64,000 nt of DNA from Puccinia triticina. Lineage: Eukaryota > Basidiomycota > Pucciniomycetes > Pucciniales > Pucciniaceae. Position numbers and translations under genes: made by a program. The notes beneath the pieces were generated by a model that ran no database searches, had not been told where the DNA came from, and saw only the letters and a program-made list of their open reading frames with translations. The DNA is taken from assembly GCF_026914185.1 (NCBI RefSeq), contig NC_070566.1:2294001-2358000 (forward strand). The letters are read 5' to 3'. This document shows positions 12,062 through 22,716 of this stretch, in pieces; the first letter of the stretch is position 1; each line of letters starts with the position of its first letter.

Positions 12062-12756
12062 TGTTAAGAATCAAACTGAAGTATTTGCAAAAGTTAGAAA
12101 AAGAAAAACAAAAAAAAATTTGAGAAAAAAGGAAAAATACCTGAAGGCAAACACAACACAGAAGAGCACAACAAAACAAAGAGATGACACAGAGGAGAAA
12201 GAAAGAGAAGACTAAAGTAGAACAATGTTAATAGGGTCAGATGATGAGAGAAAGAGAAAAAACACGACATACGACCAGGAACAGACTTGGGCGGAGGAAG
12301 TGAGTGAGCTTGAGGCTTTGGTGAGTTTGAAGACCAATTTGGAAGATGTCTTCGGGAGGAACAGAGCATTCAGAGAGTTGAGAAAGATTCGAGACTGCCA
12401 ATGCAATATGTCGAGTGATGATTCAAGCGAGTTCCCCAAGGGAGGAGGAAAGAGGCGAGATTCTGCGAGTTTGAATATGTTTGAGCGGTCAAGGATTGCT
12501 GATGAGAAGTTGTGGTTGAGAACAGTTCAGATTACTGGAAAGGGAGATGAGCGGACCGAATCAAGTTGTCCGAAAGCGTGATGAGTGAAAATTGAGTTGT
12601 CCAAGAGCGAGATGAGCAAAGCAAATCGAGTTGTCCAAAAGTGTGAGATGAGCAACTGGAGGAAAAAATAGAGAAAGCCGGAGAGGAATATGTTGTGTGA
12701 CAGGTTCATTACAGGCGACAAGACCTCAAGTTGAGGCAAGGGCTTGACTCTCAACA
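12062..12756 (-). repeat. Copia 5' LTR
   Basis: 695-bp LTR next to the gag start, starting TGTTAAGAATC and ending CTCTCAACA on the plus strand. It lacks the insertion seen in the other LTR. The two LTRs differ at scattered positions that are mostly A/G or C/T. Confidence 0.93.
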
Positions 12757-12857
12757 GGATGTACTTTGCGCACTGCAAAAAACTCGTCGCGCACTGCAGG
12801 GGGCGTCCACTTGACGTCCCGGCCAGTGCGCGGTAGCTCAAAACACTTCGCGCACTG

Positions 12858-13259
12858 CAACGGTGGGTAGTTACTGAAAAGTTACTCAACTTTCATCTGG
12901 TGATATCTCTTGCAAGAAAGAGTTTAAAGAAATTCTGACTAGGCCAAAATAGCCGCTGAGAGCTGTTTTATGATTTACAGAACCATTTTCATGACTTGGG
13001 AATGTATAGAATACTTGTAATTCCTAATTTTGTGACAAAATTTCAGTTACTAGTGACTAGTTATCTGTAACTGCAATTTTGTCACAAAATAGGGAATTCG
13101 AAATATGTAATCCATTCAAAATTCAGAAAAAAGGTGTTTGAAATAATAAAAAAACCTTCAATAGATAATTTGGCCTACTCAGAATTTCTTTAAACTTTTT
13201 CTCTCATGAGATATCACCAGATGAAAGTTGAGTAACTTTTCAGTAACTACCCACCGTTG
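12858..13259. mobile_element. Foldback MITE D in the left arm of the long inverted repeat
   Basis: 402 bp with near-identical ~88-bp inverted ends starting CAACGGTGGGTAGTTACTG. The intact right arm shows the empty site (GCGCACTGCAAACCC). The visible duplication is CTG. The terminus resembles that of MITE A (CAAC-N4-GTAGTTAC), so the two look related. Confidence 0.85.
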
Positions 13260-13840
13260 CTGCAAACCCAAAACTATGAAATTCTCACTTTTTTTTCTGC
13301 CAGCCGGCAGAGGGGATTTTTCTTGCTCCTCCATCAAATTCTTGGAGGATTTGGAGCCCTCAGCTGGACACAAAAAAAGGATGAAAAATAAACACAAAAA
13401 ATAACCTGAGCGCAGGCTCCTGCTCCTCCGGGGCTTTCAACCAGCCAAATACTCACAGATTGGGTACACAGCCCCTCGAAAACAAAGTTCAAGGGGCAGA
13501 AGCTCCGGCTGCCGTACCAATGGCCGGCACAGCCCAGTCATTGAGCAGCATCTACACACTGGATCCCCCGATGACCGGCCAGGTGCAGTGCAGATTACCG
13601 GGCATCAAGGGGAATATGTACTTCTCTCAATGACCGGGTTGCTCCGGTCATTGGAAGGAGCACATACTATACTCAATGACCGAGTCCACCCCGGTCATGG
13701 AGAGGAGTAAACACTTGCCTCGATGACCGGGTCCGTTCCGGTCATTGAGATTAGTGTTTTGACCGGAACGGACCCGGTCTTTGAGAGGAGTGCAAACTCT
13801 CCTTGATGACCGGGTTGTGAAACTCCATAAAATATCATGT

Positions 13841-13907
13841 GTCCTATGGGAGTTGAACCCATGTCTCTTATATCCATGTCAAGTGTACTAACCACTGTAC
13901 TAAGGAC
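13841..13907 (-). tRNA. tRNA-like sequence (probable pseudogene)
   Basis: Minus strand shows an A-box-like TTAGTACAGTGG, a B-box GGTTCAACTCC, and 5-bp acceptor pairing GTCCT/AGGAC. It is 67 nt, slightly short, and the anticodon stem has mismatches, so anticodon assignment is unsafe. It lies in the loop of the long inverted-repeat element, so it is more likely a captured or degenerate tRNA than a working gene. Confidence 0.5.
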
Positions 13908-14953
13908 GCTTGGTTATGAATGGCTGAAGGTGGGTGAATGAACATCCACTGGTGTCACATGAAGATCCCTAATTGAGGGTAAGACCTGTAAATGACAGGT
14001 CATGAATGAGTGACACCAGCAGGTATGATAAAGCTAAGAGTAGCAGAACCACAACCTGACACGGGTCCGTTCTGGTTATTGAGAGTATAACATACTCCCC
14101 TTGCCGGTCATCAAGGAGTAACCACTGCCCTCAATGACCGGGTCCGGCTCCTCTCATTGACCAGAGCCAACCCGTTCATTGAGGGGCTATTCTGGACATC
14201 ATCAAGAGGGAGTGCATCCTCCCCTTAATGACCAGTTTGTTCTGGTAATCAAGAGGAGTGTTTCTCTCCTCTCAATGACCGGAACGGACCCGGTCATTGA
14301 GAGGAGTGTTTCTCTCCTTTCAATGAGCAGAACGGACCCGGTCATCGAGAGGCGTGTTTCTCTCCTCTCAATGACCAGAACGGACCTGGTCATCGAGGCA
14401 AGTGTTTACTCCTCTCCATGACCGGGGTGGACTCGGTCATTGAGTATAGTATGTGCTCCTTCCAATGAACGGAGTGACCCAGTCATTGAGAGAAGTACAT
14501 ATTCCCCTTGATGCCTGGTAATCTGCACTGCACCTGGCCGGTCATTGGGGGATCCAGTGTGTAGACGCCGCTCAATGACCGGGCTGTGCCGGCCATTGGT
14601 AGGGCAGCCGGAGCTTCTGCCTGTCAAACTTTGTTTTTGAGGGACTGTGTACCCGATCCGTGAGTATTTGGCAGGTTGAAAGCCCCGGAGGAGCAGGAGC
14701 CTGCGCTCAGGACCAGGTTATTTTTTGTGTTTCTTCTTCATCCTTTTTTTGTGTCCAGCTCCGGGCTCCAACTCCTTCAAGAATTTGATGGAGGGGAAAG
14801 AAAAATCCCCTCTGCCGGCTGGCAGAAAAAAAAAGTGAGAATTTCATAATTTTGGGTTTGCAGTGCGCGAAGCGTTTTGAGCTGCCGCGACATCGATTTG
14901 CCCACCCCCACAGTGCGCAACAAATTTTTTGCAGTGCGCAAAGTACATCCGTA

Positions 14954-16089
14954 ATGTAAAGTTAGCAATTTCAACATACTGAGAGTTGATTTTTGGTGGA
15001 AGCTGTAGGCAATAGTGAGGAATATGTGGGATATTTAAAGAATGGCAAGTTCCAGCAGGTTGAGGCCCCAGGGGATCTTGATTTGTTCTACCTCCTCCCT
15101 GGGAGCTCCCCAATCATTTGATTAGGCACTTTCTGTGAACAAGCCCTTTTTACTTTTTTCTGAAGCACATGTATGGAGGGTCATCCATAGCACTCAACCA
15201 GCTTTTGGGAATTTCTTCAGAGACATCAATAATCACTCAGCCCGGATATACATATTATTGGAGAAGGCAGATAGTGGTCATTTCTACCCATTAACCATCC
15301 TTTATTCTCACACCAGTGCATACAGTGGAATGAACTTTTCAGTGCAGAGCTAGCGGATCAACCCCCAAGACATTTCACAATTGGGATCTCACAATCCGCC
15401 TCTGCCTCCACCGGGAAATTCAAGTTTTAGACTCTGCCTCTTCCTCTGTTGACTTGGATTCAGTTTCACCAAAATCTTTTAGCTATTTTTTATTATTTCT
15501 CACTCTTTTTTTATGTTTTTCTTTTGTATCTTGTGTCACTCCTTTTGTATCTTTATTGTGACTTCAGATTGGCTCTGCATTGGGATTTTCTCTTTTGGTT
15601 GTCCAGTTGCGACATGCCACATGGTTTTTGTTTTGGTTTTGTCCGTGAATCTTGTTGTCTAGTAGCAGATGTACGTCAGACTTATGCTGCTCATCACCAG
15701 AATGTAGTTCAATTTCCTCCGGAGCTTGGTAAAGGTCATCCATGCAGTTATATCCTCATCCAAGGGGGCATAACTGTTGGCACTCGGGAAACTGTGTGTT
15801 TTTGGGCCAAAGTTGGTACCTTGAATTGCACCCAGTACCACCTGGGACCAGTGGTACTTTTGGCAGGTGACACAGGTACCACTGGTGTTTACTGGGATAC
15901 ATGCCATCTGTAGAGACTGTAAAATGAAGGTGAGATCAAAACTCACGACCTCAGCTATGCTGAGACACATTCTAGAGTGCTGCCTTCACCAACTAGGCTA
16001 CAGGCGTGTGTGTCTGCCAGCTGGTTGATTGGTTGGTAGTGTTCATGGGTTGATCCAAGAGCCCTCCATACTGTAGTGATACATCATGG
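14954..16089. other. No gene recognised
   Basis: Between the long inverted-repeat element and the next element. Short frames at 15135-15353 and 15449-15913 have no recognisable motif. The segment contains the tRNA-Leu-like sequence listed separately. Confidence 0.35.
15915..16005 (-). tRNA. tRNA-Leu/Ser-like pseudogene (SINE head candidate)
   Basis: Minus strand has a perfect A-box consensus TAGCCTAGTTGG, a long variable-arm-like hairpin (CTCAGC-ATA-GCTGAG) and a T-arm GTGAG/CTCAC around a degenerate B-box (AGTTTTGATCT). The long variable arm points to Leu or Ser type. The decayed B-box makes a working tRNA unlikely. It may be the head of a SINE; I could not define a body. Confidence 0.5.
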
Positions 16090-17199
16090 CACCAGGGGAG
16101 ATATGTTCCCACTTCCCAGGGAGTGCCTTACCATAACTTTTTTCCATAACTGTGCTGGAGGCCTTTGGTAATAAAAATTGGATAGGTGTGAAAAAGACTG
16201 GAAGTCAGCTGTGGAAATCAGCTGGAAATCATCCTGAAATAAACCATAACTTGCCAAGAAATCATCCAGAACTCATCTAGAATTCATCCAGAACTCATTC
16301 AGAATATAGGCCTTTCTTGGCTCTGTGACCAGTGGGTCCTTTTTGTGGAGATGTGAGAGGCCCAGCCTCTGATATTGTCCCCCTCATGTACTCGCGTACA
16401 TCAGGGGGACAATTGGTGTCTCAACGCAAAGCTTTTACTTTTCATGTGGCCGTGAAAGGCCCATCCTGTGATATTTCCACATCAATTTACGCGCGTACAT
16501 CAGGGTGCCTATTGGCAAAGTGCAAAAAAGTTCACTTGCATGTGCACATGTGAATTTTGAAAAGCAAAAAAGAGCAAAATTCACCAGATCATTTTTGTGA
16601 GGAGGCAAGGATATCTGGCCAAACTGGAGTGGCACTGCAGTCCAACCTTGACTTAACTCAGAGTTTCACCCGGTCCCTATTGAAAAAGTTTTTCACCTTT
16701 TTTTTTTAGCCAAATTCTAATTAATTCCCGCATTTCCAAGAAAATGGGTTTAACTACTTTTACTGCAACATTATAACCACATTCCAAAATTCTAAACCCA
16801 ATAATGCCAAGTTGAATTTTACTTTAATTTTGTACATGAGGGCATATGATGTGAATTACAAGAAACCCATTTTTTCAGAGGAATTAAATTTTAGAATGTC
16901 AATTTTGCTTTTATATCCTTCAACATCAGCAAACAGGAGCAATTGATGAGTTGGATTTGGGTGAAATATCATTCCATCATATTTTTTCCTCCAGTTGTAC
17001 CTATAAAACAAGAGAATTCCACACAACATTGTGTTGAGTCCCAAATCAATTCTGACTGACTTCTGAATCAGTTCTCCATCCACTTTACAATTCATTCAGT
17101 GATGAGTTACTAATCCACATCAGTCCTACATCCAACCAAAACTCACATAAAATTCAGCTCTGGCACTCCCTGGGGAGTGGGAACACATCTCCCCTGGTG
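16090..17199. mobile_element. Inverted-repeat element F, 3-bp TSD
   Basis: 1110 bp with ~38-bp inverted ends beginning CACCAGGGGAGAT, flanked by TGG at 16087-16089 and 17200-17202. No transposase frame. Two internal related blocks (~16330 and ~16445) each contain a short palindrome around GCGTACAT. The CACCAGGG terminus and 3-bp duplication match the MITE at 36401, suggesting one superfamily, perhaps CACTA-like by the CAC end and 3-bp duplication. Confidence 0.8.
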
Positions 17200-17202
17200 T
17201 GG

Positions 17203-18010
17203 TAGCAGACTAACAGACAAATCAACAACATCTGGCCATCAAGACTGTGCAGTCCCAATGGATGATACTAAAAGATTTTTTTTCTTCTTATTAGAACTCT
17301 GGGCTAAATACATCATGCGCTAGTAATAAAATTCTAGTAAGAATTATTACCTGAAAGCAGGCAAGAAGACCACTGCTTGCTTAATGATGTAGCTTTAAGA
17401 GAAGGATATATTGAGAGAACAGTTATTCTCTTTCTCTACGGCTGAAGAGCTTGAGCTGCGGCAATTTATAGCTTTGTCAGCTTCTCTTCTTGCTTTTTCT
17501 CAGGGGACATTTGTCCTTACTAGAGTTGCCCTATAGGGTTCTTTTGCCAATTTTCTCGGCTTGCGCGAAACAATTTATGAGCGCTCCCACTTTGTCTGTG
17601 TTTATGTGACAGGGAGTTTTGCTCTTTAGTCTTTTGTTTCTACCTTTTGCTTTGCTTTCTGACGAGACTACTCACCAACTTGCTCTCCTGCTCTTTGAGC
17701 GGAATTGGTTTGATCTGTCTTTTCCTGTTCAAAAATGTCTGAGGAAGTTATTGGGATGCGGCGTTAGCAACAATGGGCCTATACTATACTCTACTATAAC
17801 CAGGCCTTTCTCTTATTGTATAGGTCTGGTTGCACCACCCTATAATAATAACTGTACTAGTATTTGCCCTTGCTGCAAGTGGCTTGTATAGTATTCTGTG
17901 ATTTTTCTCTGAAACAAAAAATACAGGTAAAGTAAATTTTTTTGCCCCTGGTTACCGCAATAACGCACTTAACCAGGTTGAAACATCAGGCAATGACATG
18001 AGGGCTCCCG
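17203..18010. other. No gene recognised
   Basis: AT-rich sequence with no recognisable protein. It may be the eroded body of the hAT element whose C-terminal coding end follows. Confidence 0.3.
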
Positions 18011-18268
18011 ATGATTGTACAGGCAAACCATGCTACCTACCTGGTCCTTGTGGTAATAGCAAGGGCTTATTTAGGAACACTGGGTAGGTCTTGTTCTGTT
18101 GAGAGATTGTTCTCTGTGGCTGCAGACGTGTGTGGCTCCAAAAGTAGTGGTCTGTTCCCTTCAACTACTTCAAAATCCCTCAGCAGCCTTAAGTGGCTTT
18201 GTGAGGATTTTCCCCTCTCAGGAGACTTTGCTGAGGCTGGAAAGGCTTTGGGTGCTCTGATCCCCTAG
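18011..18268 (+). pseudogene. hAT transposase C-terminal dimerisation domain remnant
   Basis: The frame contains SCSVERLFSVAADVCGSKSSG followed by LSSLKWLCEDFPL, which matches the pattern of the hAT dimerisation domain (SxERxFSxAG then LxxLKxW). Only this ~60-residue part is recognisable. No zinc-finger or catalytic core is visible upstream, so this is a fragment of a dead transposase. Confidence 0.6.
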
Positions 18269-20009
18269 CCCAAGGAATAGATAGATTTTCATCCCTACTG
18301 AGTAGTGGTACTGGCCACATCTGGCCAGTATAGTATTGGGATTTTTTTTTTATTTCTTCCTTCATTTGGATATAAAAAAATCTCATGTAATTGGATATAG
18401 TATTAAAAATTCATTATGGAAAATGGAAATGACAGTACTGTTATTGGACCAAAAAAATATGATAAATATACTATACCAATATCTGTATGGCAAAGGCCCA
18501 TTGTTGGTGTTAGCACAACATCTTGATCAGCTCTTCAGAAGTTTATTCAGCCACTTACCTTTGGATATTCTGTCTGCAAGTGATTTGCTCTCAGGATTTT
18601 CCACGAGTCCGATTTTTTGGCTTGCTGGAGTTGGACCTGCATACACCGGATTTGGAGTTTCAGTTTTATGACTCTGCGCTGCTGTTTTGGACTGCAGAAG
18701 TGGTTTTCTTTGCTTACCGGATTTTGCAGCTATTGTAGCTCCCGGCCGCTCTCTCAATTTATGAGCGCTGCACCGTTTGCCTGAGCTGATATTCTCACAG
18801 ATACCTATTTTCATTCAAGACTGTACAGTATTGACGGCTGGGATGACTCCTTCCCAGCCATCTCAATGGTCAAACATTCTTTGCCTTGCAGAATACATAC
18901 TCCAACCAAGATGCCATTGTAAATCCACCTGCTTATATAATGGCTTTTTTGGCACAGTGATGGCACAGTCACTGTGCATTGAAGCTTGAGTTGATTCAAA
19001 ATTTATGAAATTTTGGATCAAAACCATAAGCTTCCTCAGAGCTTCCACATGTCAACTACTCACAGCTTACCCAGTTTTTTTTTTTTTTTTTGCAGTGAAT
19101 TAGTTTGCTGTGAGCCATAGCATGGGCTCTGCAGCATAGGCTCTCATGTACATAGCTTCATGGACATTTCACAGACAGCACCTTCAAGGTTTGAGAGGCT
19201 GGAGATCCAGACTGTCTCCTCATCCTGTAATTTAGGATCCAAAATCCCTGCTTCTCTCCACAGACTAGACCATAAAATAGTTCCATACCTGTGGTAAAAC
19301 ATACCATGAAAGTTGCACTTGGTCTAAAAATGAACTGATCCAGTTTTCCCTTACTCACTGAATCAAAATATCCTTTCTCTTTGTGCTCAGTGACAGTACC
19401 TGGCCACAAGACATAAATCTGTGACTCTGTTTCATCAGCCTGGGTTCCTCCAGTGCTACAGGCATGTTGATAAGACAAGCAAGAAAAATAGACTTCATTT
19501 CTACTCTGCATATCTAGAGGACTGTCCTTGAAGAGGTATTGTAAATTGAAATCATCATACTGACTGTTCCATTGAGGTAAGTGTTTGAAATACTGTACAT
19601 GGTACAAATATGAATTTCATGCTGAATCCCCTGGAATTTTTAAATTTTTGCCCTATAAAGCTCCATCTTTTGATGGAGGAATCATCTTTTCCAGAAATAT
19701 ACCAACAAGATACAAACTTACCATAAAGCTACTTTGGATAACATAAATATTGAATTCATTCCACCTGTTCAAATTCTGCCTCAGAACAATTAAAAATGAT
19801 CTGTTTAATTGGTTATAGTCAAAGGGCATTTTTGATGATCTTCTTCTTGCAAGCTGGGATTCAATCCATGGAAAATATGATTGGTGATTGGATATATTTT
19901 ATCTATCAAAAATTTAAGATGAGCTGACCTTGATTTCCATTGATGAAATCACGTAAATCAAACAGCAAATTGTGGTAACACAAACAAAGGTGCTGGAATA
20001 TTTGATTTG
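18269..20009. other. Mostly unassigned, one minus-strand ORF listed separately
   Basis: Apart from 19158-19607 I see no coding signal. A T-rich run lies at ~19077-19092. A reading frame continues upstream of the ATG at 20010 as far as a possible acceptor at ~19990, so earlier exons of the next gene could lie here. Confidence 0.3.
19158..19607 (-). CDS. Hypothetical protein or exon fragment, 149 aa
   Basis: Open frame of 149 codons, unusual in AT-rich sequence. The composition looks protein-like (mixed aromatic and charged residues, several Cys). I recognise no domain. It could be one exon of a larger gene or chance. Low confidence. Confidence 0.25.
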   Translation of the reverse strand: MYHVQYFKHLPQWNSQYDDFNLQYLFKDSPLDMQSRNEVYFSCLSYQHACSTGGTQADETESQIYVLWPGTVTEHKEKGYFDSVSKGKLDQFIFRPSATFMVCFTTGMELFYGLVCGEKQGFWILNYRMRRQSGSPASQTLKVLSVKCP

Positions 20010-20640
20010 ATGGCCAAAATTGCAGAGAAATCACATGATCCAGAGTTTTCATTTCCAAAAACCAAAGAAGATGGACTGAAGGACTACATAGAGTCTGTGG
20101 ATTGGTTTTATAAAAGAGACAGTATTTTCCCAGAAATACGTAAGCCAAAGGACTATGCTTGTTTTCTAGTGAAGAAATTAACCATCCCTGAATTTTTGAT
20201 TTGTATATTTGTAACATATCTGATTCATGTTGATCCTTGCAATGGCAACTTGAACTCTATTGCATGTTTTAGATAGTTCAGCTGGTCATTATTTCATCTC
20301 CATGAAGAAAAGCTTAGCCAAAACAAGATCTTACTTCTTTGAAAATTTTGACAGAGAAGATTGGGAAAGTATTAGAGTGAATAGTGAATTATTGGAAATC
20401 ATTGAAAAATTGGAAGGGGCAGGCTAAATACACACCAAAAAATTACTTCATCCACTCCAAAAATGGAGTGAACAGTAGTCCACTCCAACTTTCATTGGAG
20501 TGAACCATAGTCTACTCCAAATTTTGTTGGAGTGAACAAAATTACACTCCAAAAAATCCTGTTTTTTGGAGTGTACCCATGATGCACTCCAAAAATTTTG
20601 GAGTGAACCCAATTCCACTCCCAAAAATATTTTTTCAAGG

Positions 20641-20675
<35 letters not shown>

Positions 20676-22716
20676 GAGTGCACAGATGTTTACTCCAAAT
20701 TTATTGGAGTGGATTAAGGCTTCTCAAATTTGAAAAAAAAATGCAATTTTGAATCTGTATAATCAAAACTTGTAACTTTGAAAAATGTATATGCCAAGTT
20801 CTTGGGATGGAGTACCAGGAAAAGTTTATAGCAGTAGTATGCAGGTTACATGAATCAACCTAATTGAATCCCCCCAAATTTATTTCTGGTGAAGGTTTTA
20901 GTCATTGTAGAAACTGAAAGAATTGCACATACATCATTTTTGATGTATTTTAAATACACATATGATGCTGACATAAGGTTTTGTTCCTCTTTGAGAACCC
21001 TGAATTCTTTCACTAGAATATTGTGTAAAACCACTCCAATAAATTTGGAGTGAACGTCTGTGCACTCCAAAAAAAAAATCATTTTACTTTGGAAAAAATA
21101 TTTTTGGAGTGGAATTGGGTTTACTCCAAAATTTTTGGAGTGCATTATGGGTACACTCCAAAAAACAGGCTTTTTTGGAGTGTAATTTTGTTCACTCCAA
21201 CAAAATTTGGAGTAGACTATGGTTCACTCCAATGAAAGTTGGAGTGGACTACTGTTCACTCCATTTTTGGAGCGGATGTAGTAATTTTTTGGTGTGGATT
21301 TAGCCTGCCCCAATTGGAATCACTTAGCACTATAATTGGTGAAACAGTGTTTTATAGAATACACAAACTGAAAAACAGGAACAAAATAACCCTTCAAATA
21401 CAAAATTTTGATGAACTTAAACTCACTGGAGATTCCCAAAGACCATTCAAAGACAGCGAAATGGTTCCAGATGTAGTTGAGACAATACATTCCAATGTTT
21501 TGAAATTCCAAATCAAGCCTTTGATTGATCTGTTCCACCAGATTGAATCTTTCAAAGAAGGAGACAAGCCAAATTTGTATGTCAAACAAGGCATTGCTTT
21601 AAAGCTACAAGACAATATGTTTGAAATTCTCAACTATATGTACCGTCAAGATATTATATCTAAGCAAAGTTTGAAGGAGTTTTATGACAAGGAATATACA
21701 ATAAATATTGCTGTTGCCTGTATGTATTCAAGATGTAAGTCCAGAAAAATTAACCTTCAGAAGTTCCCAATTGGTCATAAAGATTTCACAGGATTATATC
21801 ATTTATCACATTTCAGGAGCTTCTTTGAAGGTGAGATAGGAGTCAATACCTTGGTTATCATTTTTGATCTAATAAAACTTGCTAATTTTTATTCTTCCCT
21901 GAAACACTTTTTTCTCAAAAACTGAACCTCAACCATCAAAAAGTTGTTGAGGGTAGGAATCTCAGATACTTGAAATTTCAATATATGAAGAGACTTGTCA
22001 AGGGAAAATTACACAATTATTCTGGAAGGAATTTTTTATCATGGTATGGATTGGTGGAAAGTGATTTTCTATTTGAAAAGTTGGAAGAATTGAAATCAAT
22101 AGAGGTATCAGGACAATTCAATTTGATTGAACACCCAACCTTCATTCTAATATTAGAACACATCCAATACTTAATCAATACATTTCATTACTATGTGGAC
22201 TTAGCATGGGATCCAAAAATAAGGGTTAGCACATCTTATTTGATGGAATTTATTGAAGAGAACTATTTCACAGATGCTCTTGAACTTAAAAAAGGACCAT
22301 TATTCAAGGAGAAATCAGGTTTGATATCATCCAGAGTTCAGTTGGTTGATGGATTGGAAAATATGATCAAGTACTTGAATGATAGATTCTATGAAGTTAC
22401 TCATGGTTACAGAGATTTCACAACTGAAAAGAAAATAGAGAAGATCAAAGAATATTGTGGTGAAGTTTTGATGGTTTCCAATTATTTACAAAAACTTATT
22501 TCCAAAAACAAGAAAATTGTCTCCCAGCCTATGGAAAAATATTCTCAGATTGAAGTTGAAAAACTGATTGAATTACTTGCAAAAAAAATAAAAAGGTACA
22601 ATGATGAGATGAAGAAGAAGATGGGAGAAGAAAATCTCTCAGAACCTTTCCTGCAGCTATTCTTTTCTACTATCTACAAAAACTCAAATTCTGAAAAAAG
22701 TTCCAAAAAGTTGTAA
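20010..22716 (+). pseudogene. Unrecognised 3-exon gene interrupted by a foldback element
   Basis: I reconstruct exons 20010-20202, 20273-20415 continued at 21320-21830, and 21944-22716, with introns 20203-20272 and 21831-21943 (GT-AG, phases match). Removing the 896-bp element and one 8-bp duplication restores one frame of 1620 nt (539 aa). The protein is Lys/Glu/aromatic-rich and probably helical (EEL/EKI blocks, C-terminal KKIKRYNDEMKKKMGEE), with no signal peptide or known domain that I recognise. The start is uncertain because the frame stays open upstream of the ATG. Apart from the insertion I see no other break, so the disruption looks young. Confidence 0.6.
20416..21311. mobile_element. 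ACTCC-type foldback element G, 8-bp TSD
   Basis: 896 bp with long inverted ends starting GGGGCAGGCTAAAT and flanked by AATTGGAA (20408-20415, 21312-21319). The arms are built from repeated ACTCCAAA/TTTGGAGT words. No coding capacity. An 8-bp duplication suits hAT-type insertion, but the superfamily is unproven. It interrupts an exon of the surrounding gene. Confidence 0.88.

Larger units (their letters stand above)
6966..12756 (-). mobile_element. Complete Copia (Ty1) LTR retrotransposon
   Basis: Both LTRs are present, begin TGTT and end AACA, and the element is flanked by the 5-bp duplication GGATG (6961-6965 and 12757-12761). On the minus strand the order is gag, protease, integrase, reverse transcriptase, RNase H, which is the Copia order. 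A purine-rich tract abuts the 3' LTR. The coding region has several frame breaks and lost integrase residues, so this copy is inactive. Its LTRs differ at multiple transitions, so it is older than the Gypsy element at 23.5 kb. Confidence 0.95.
6960..14951. mobile_element. Long inverted-repeat (foldback) element, split by Copia
   Basis: The two ends are inverted copies starting CGGATGTACTTTGCGCACTG. The arms are ~600 bp once later insertions are removed: 12762-12857 plus 13260-~13750 pair with ~14370-14951. A candidate TA target duplication flanks it (6958-6959, 14952-14953). Inner arms contain repeated inverted words around TCAATGACCGG. The ~200-bp loop holds a tRNA-like sequence. I see no transposase frame, so it is non-autonomous. 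Copia (6966-12756) sits 6 bp inside the left end and the intact right end shows the pre-insertion sequence. A 402-bp foldback element interrupts the left arm at 12858. Confidence 0.78.

Noticed and set aside
13695..14627. Short ORFs on both strands rich in MTG-type repeats
   Set aside because: Translations of inverted GACCGG repeats within the long foldback element.
21239..21320. ORF start inside element G for the downstream gene
   Set aside because: These codons belong to the foldback element; the gene frame joins to the upstream exon when the element is removed.
21880..21970. Apparent frameshift or stop between two frames of the unrecognised gene
   Set aside because: A GT-AG intron (21831-21943) with matching phase explains it.
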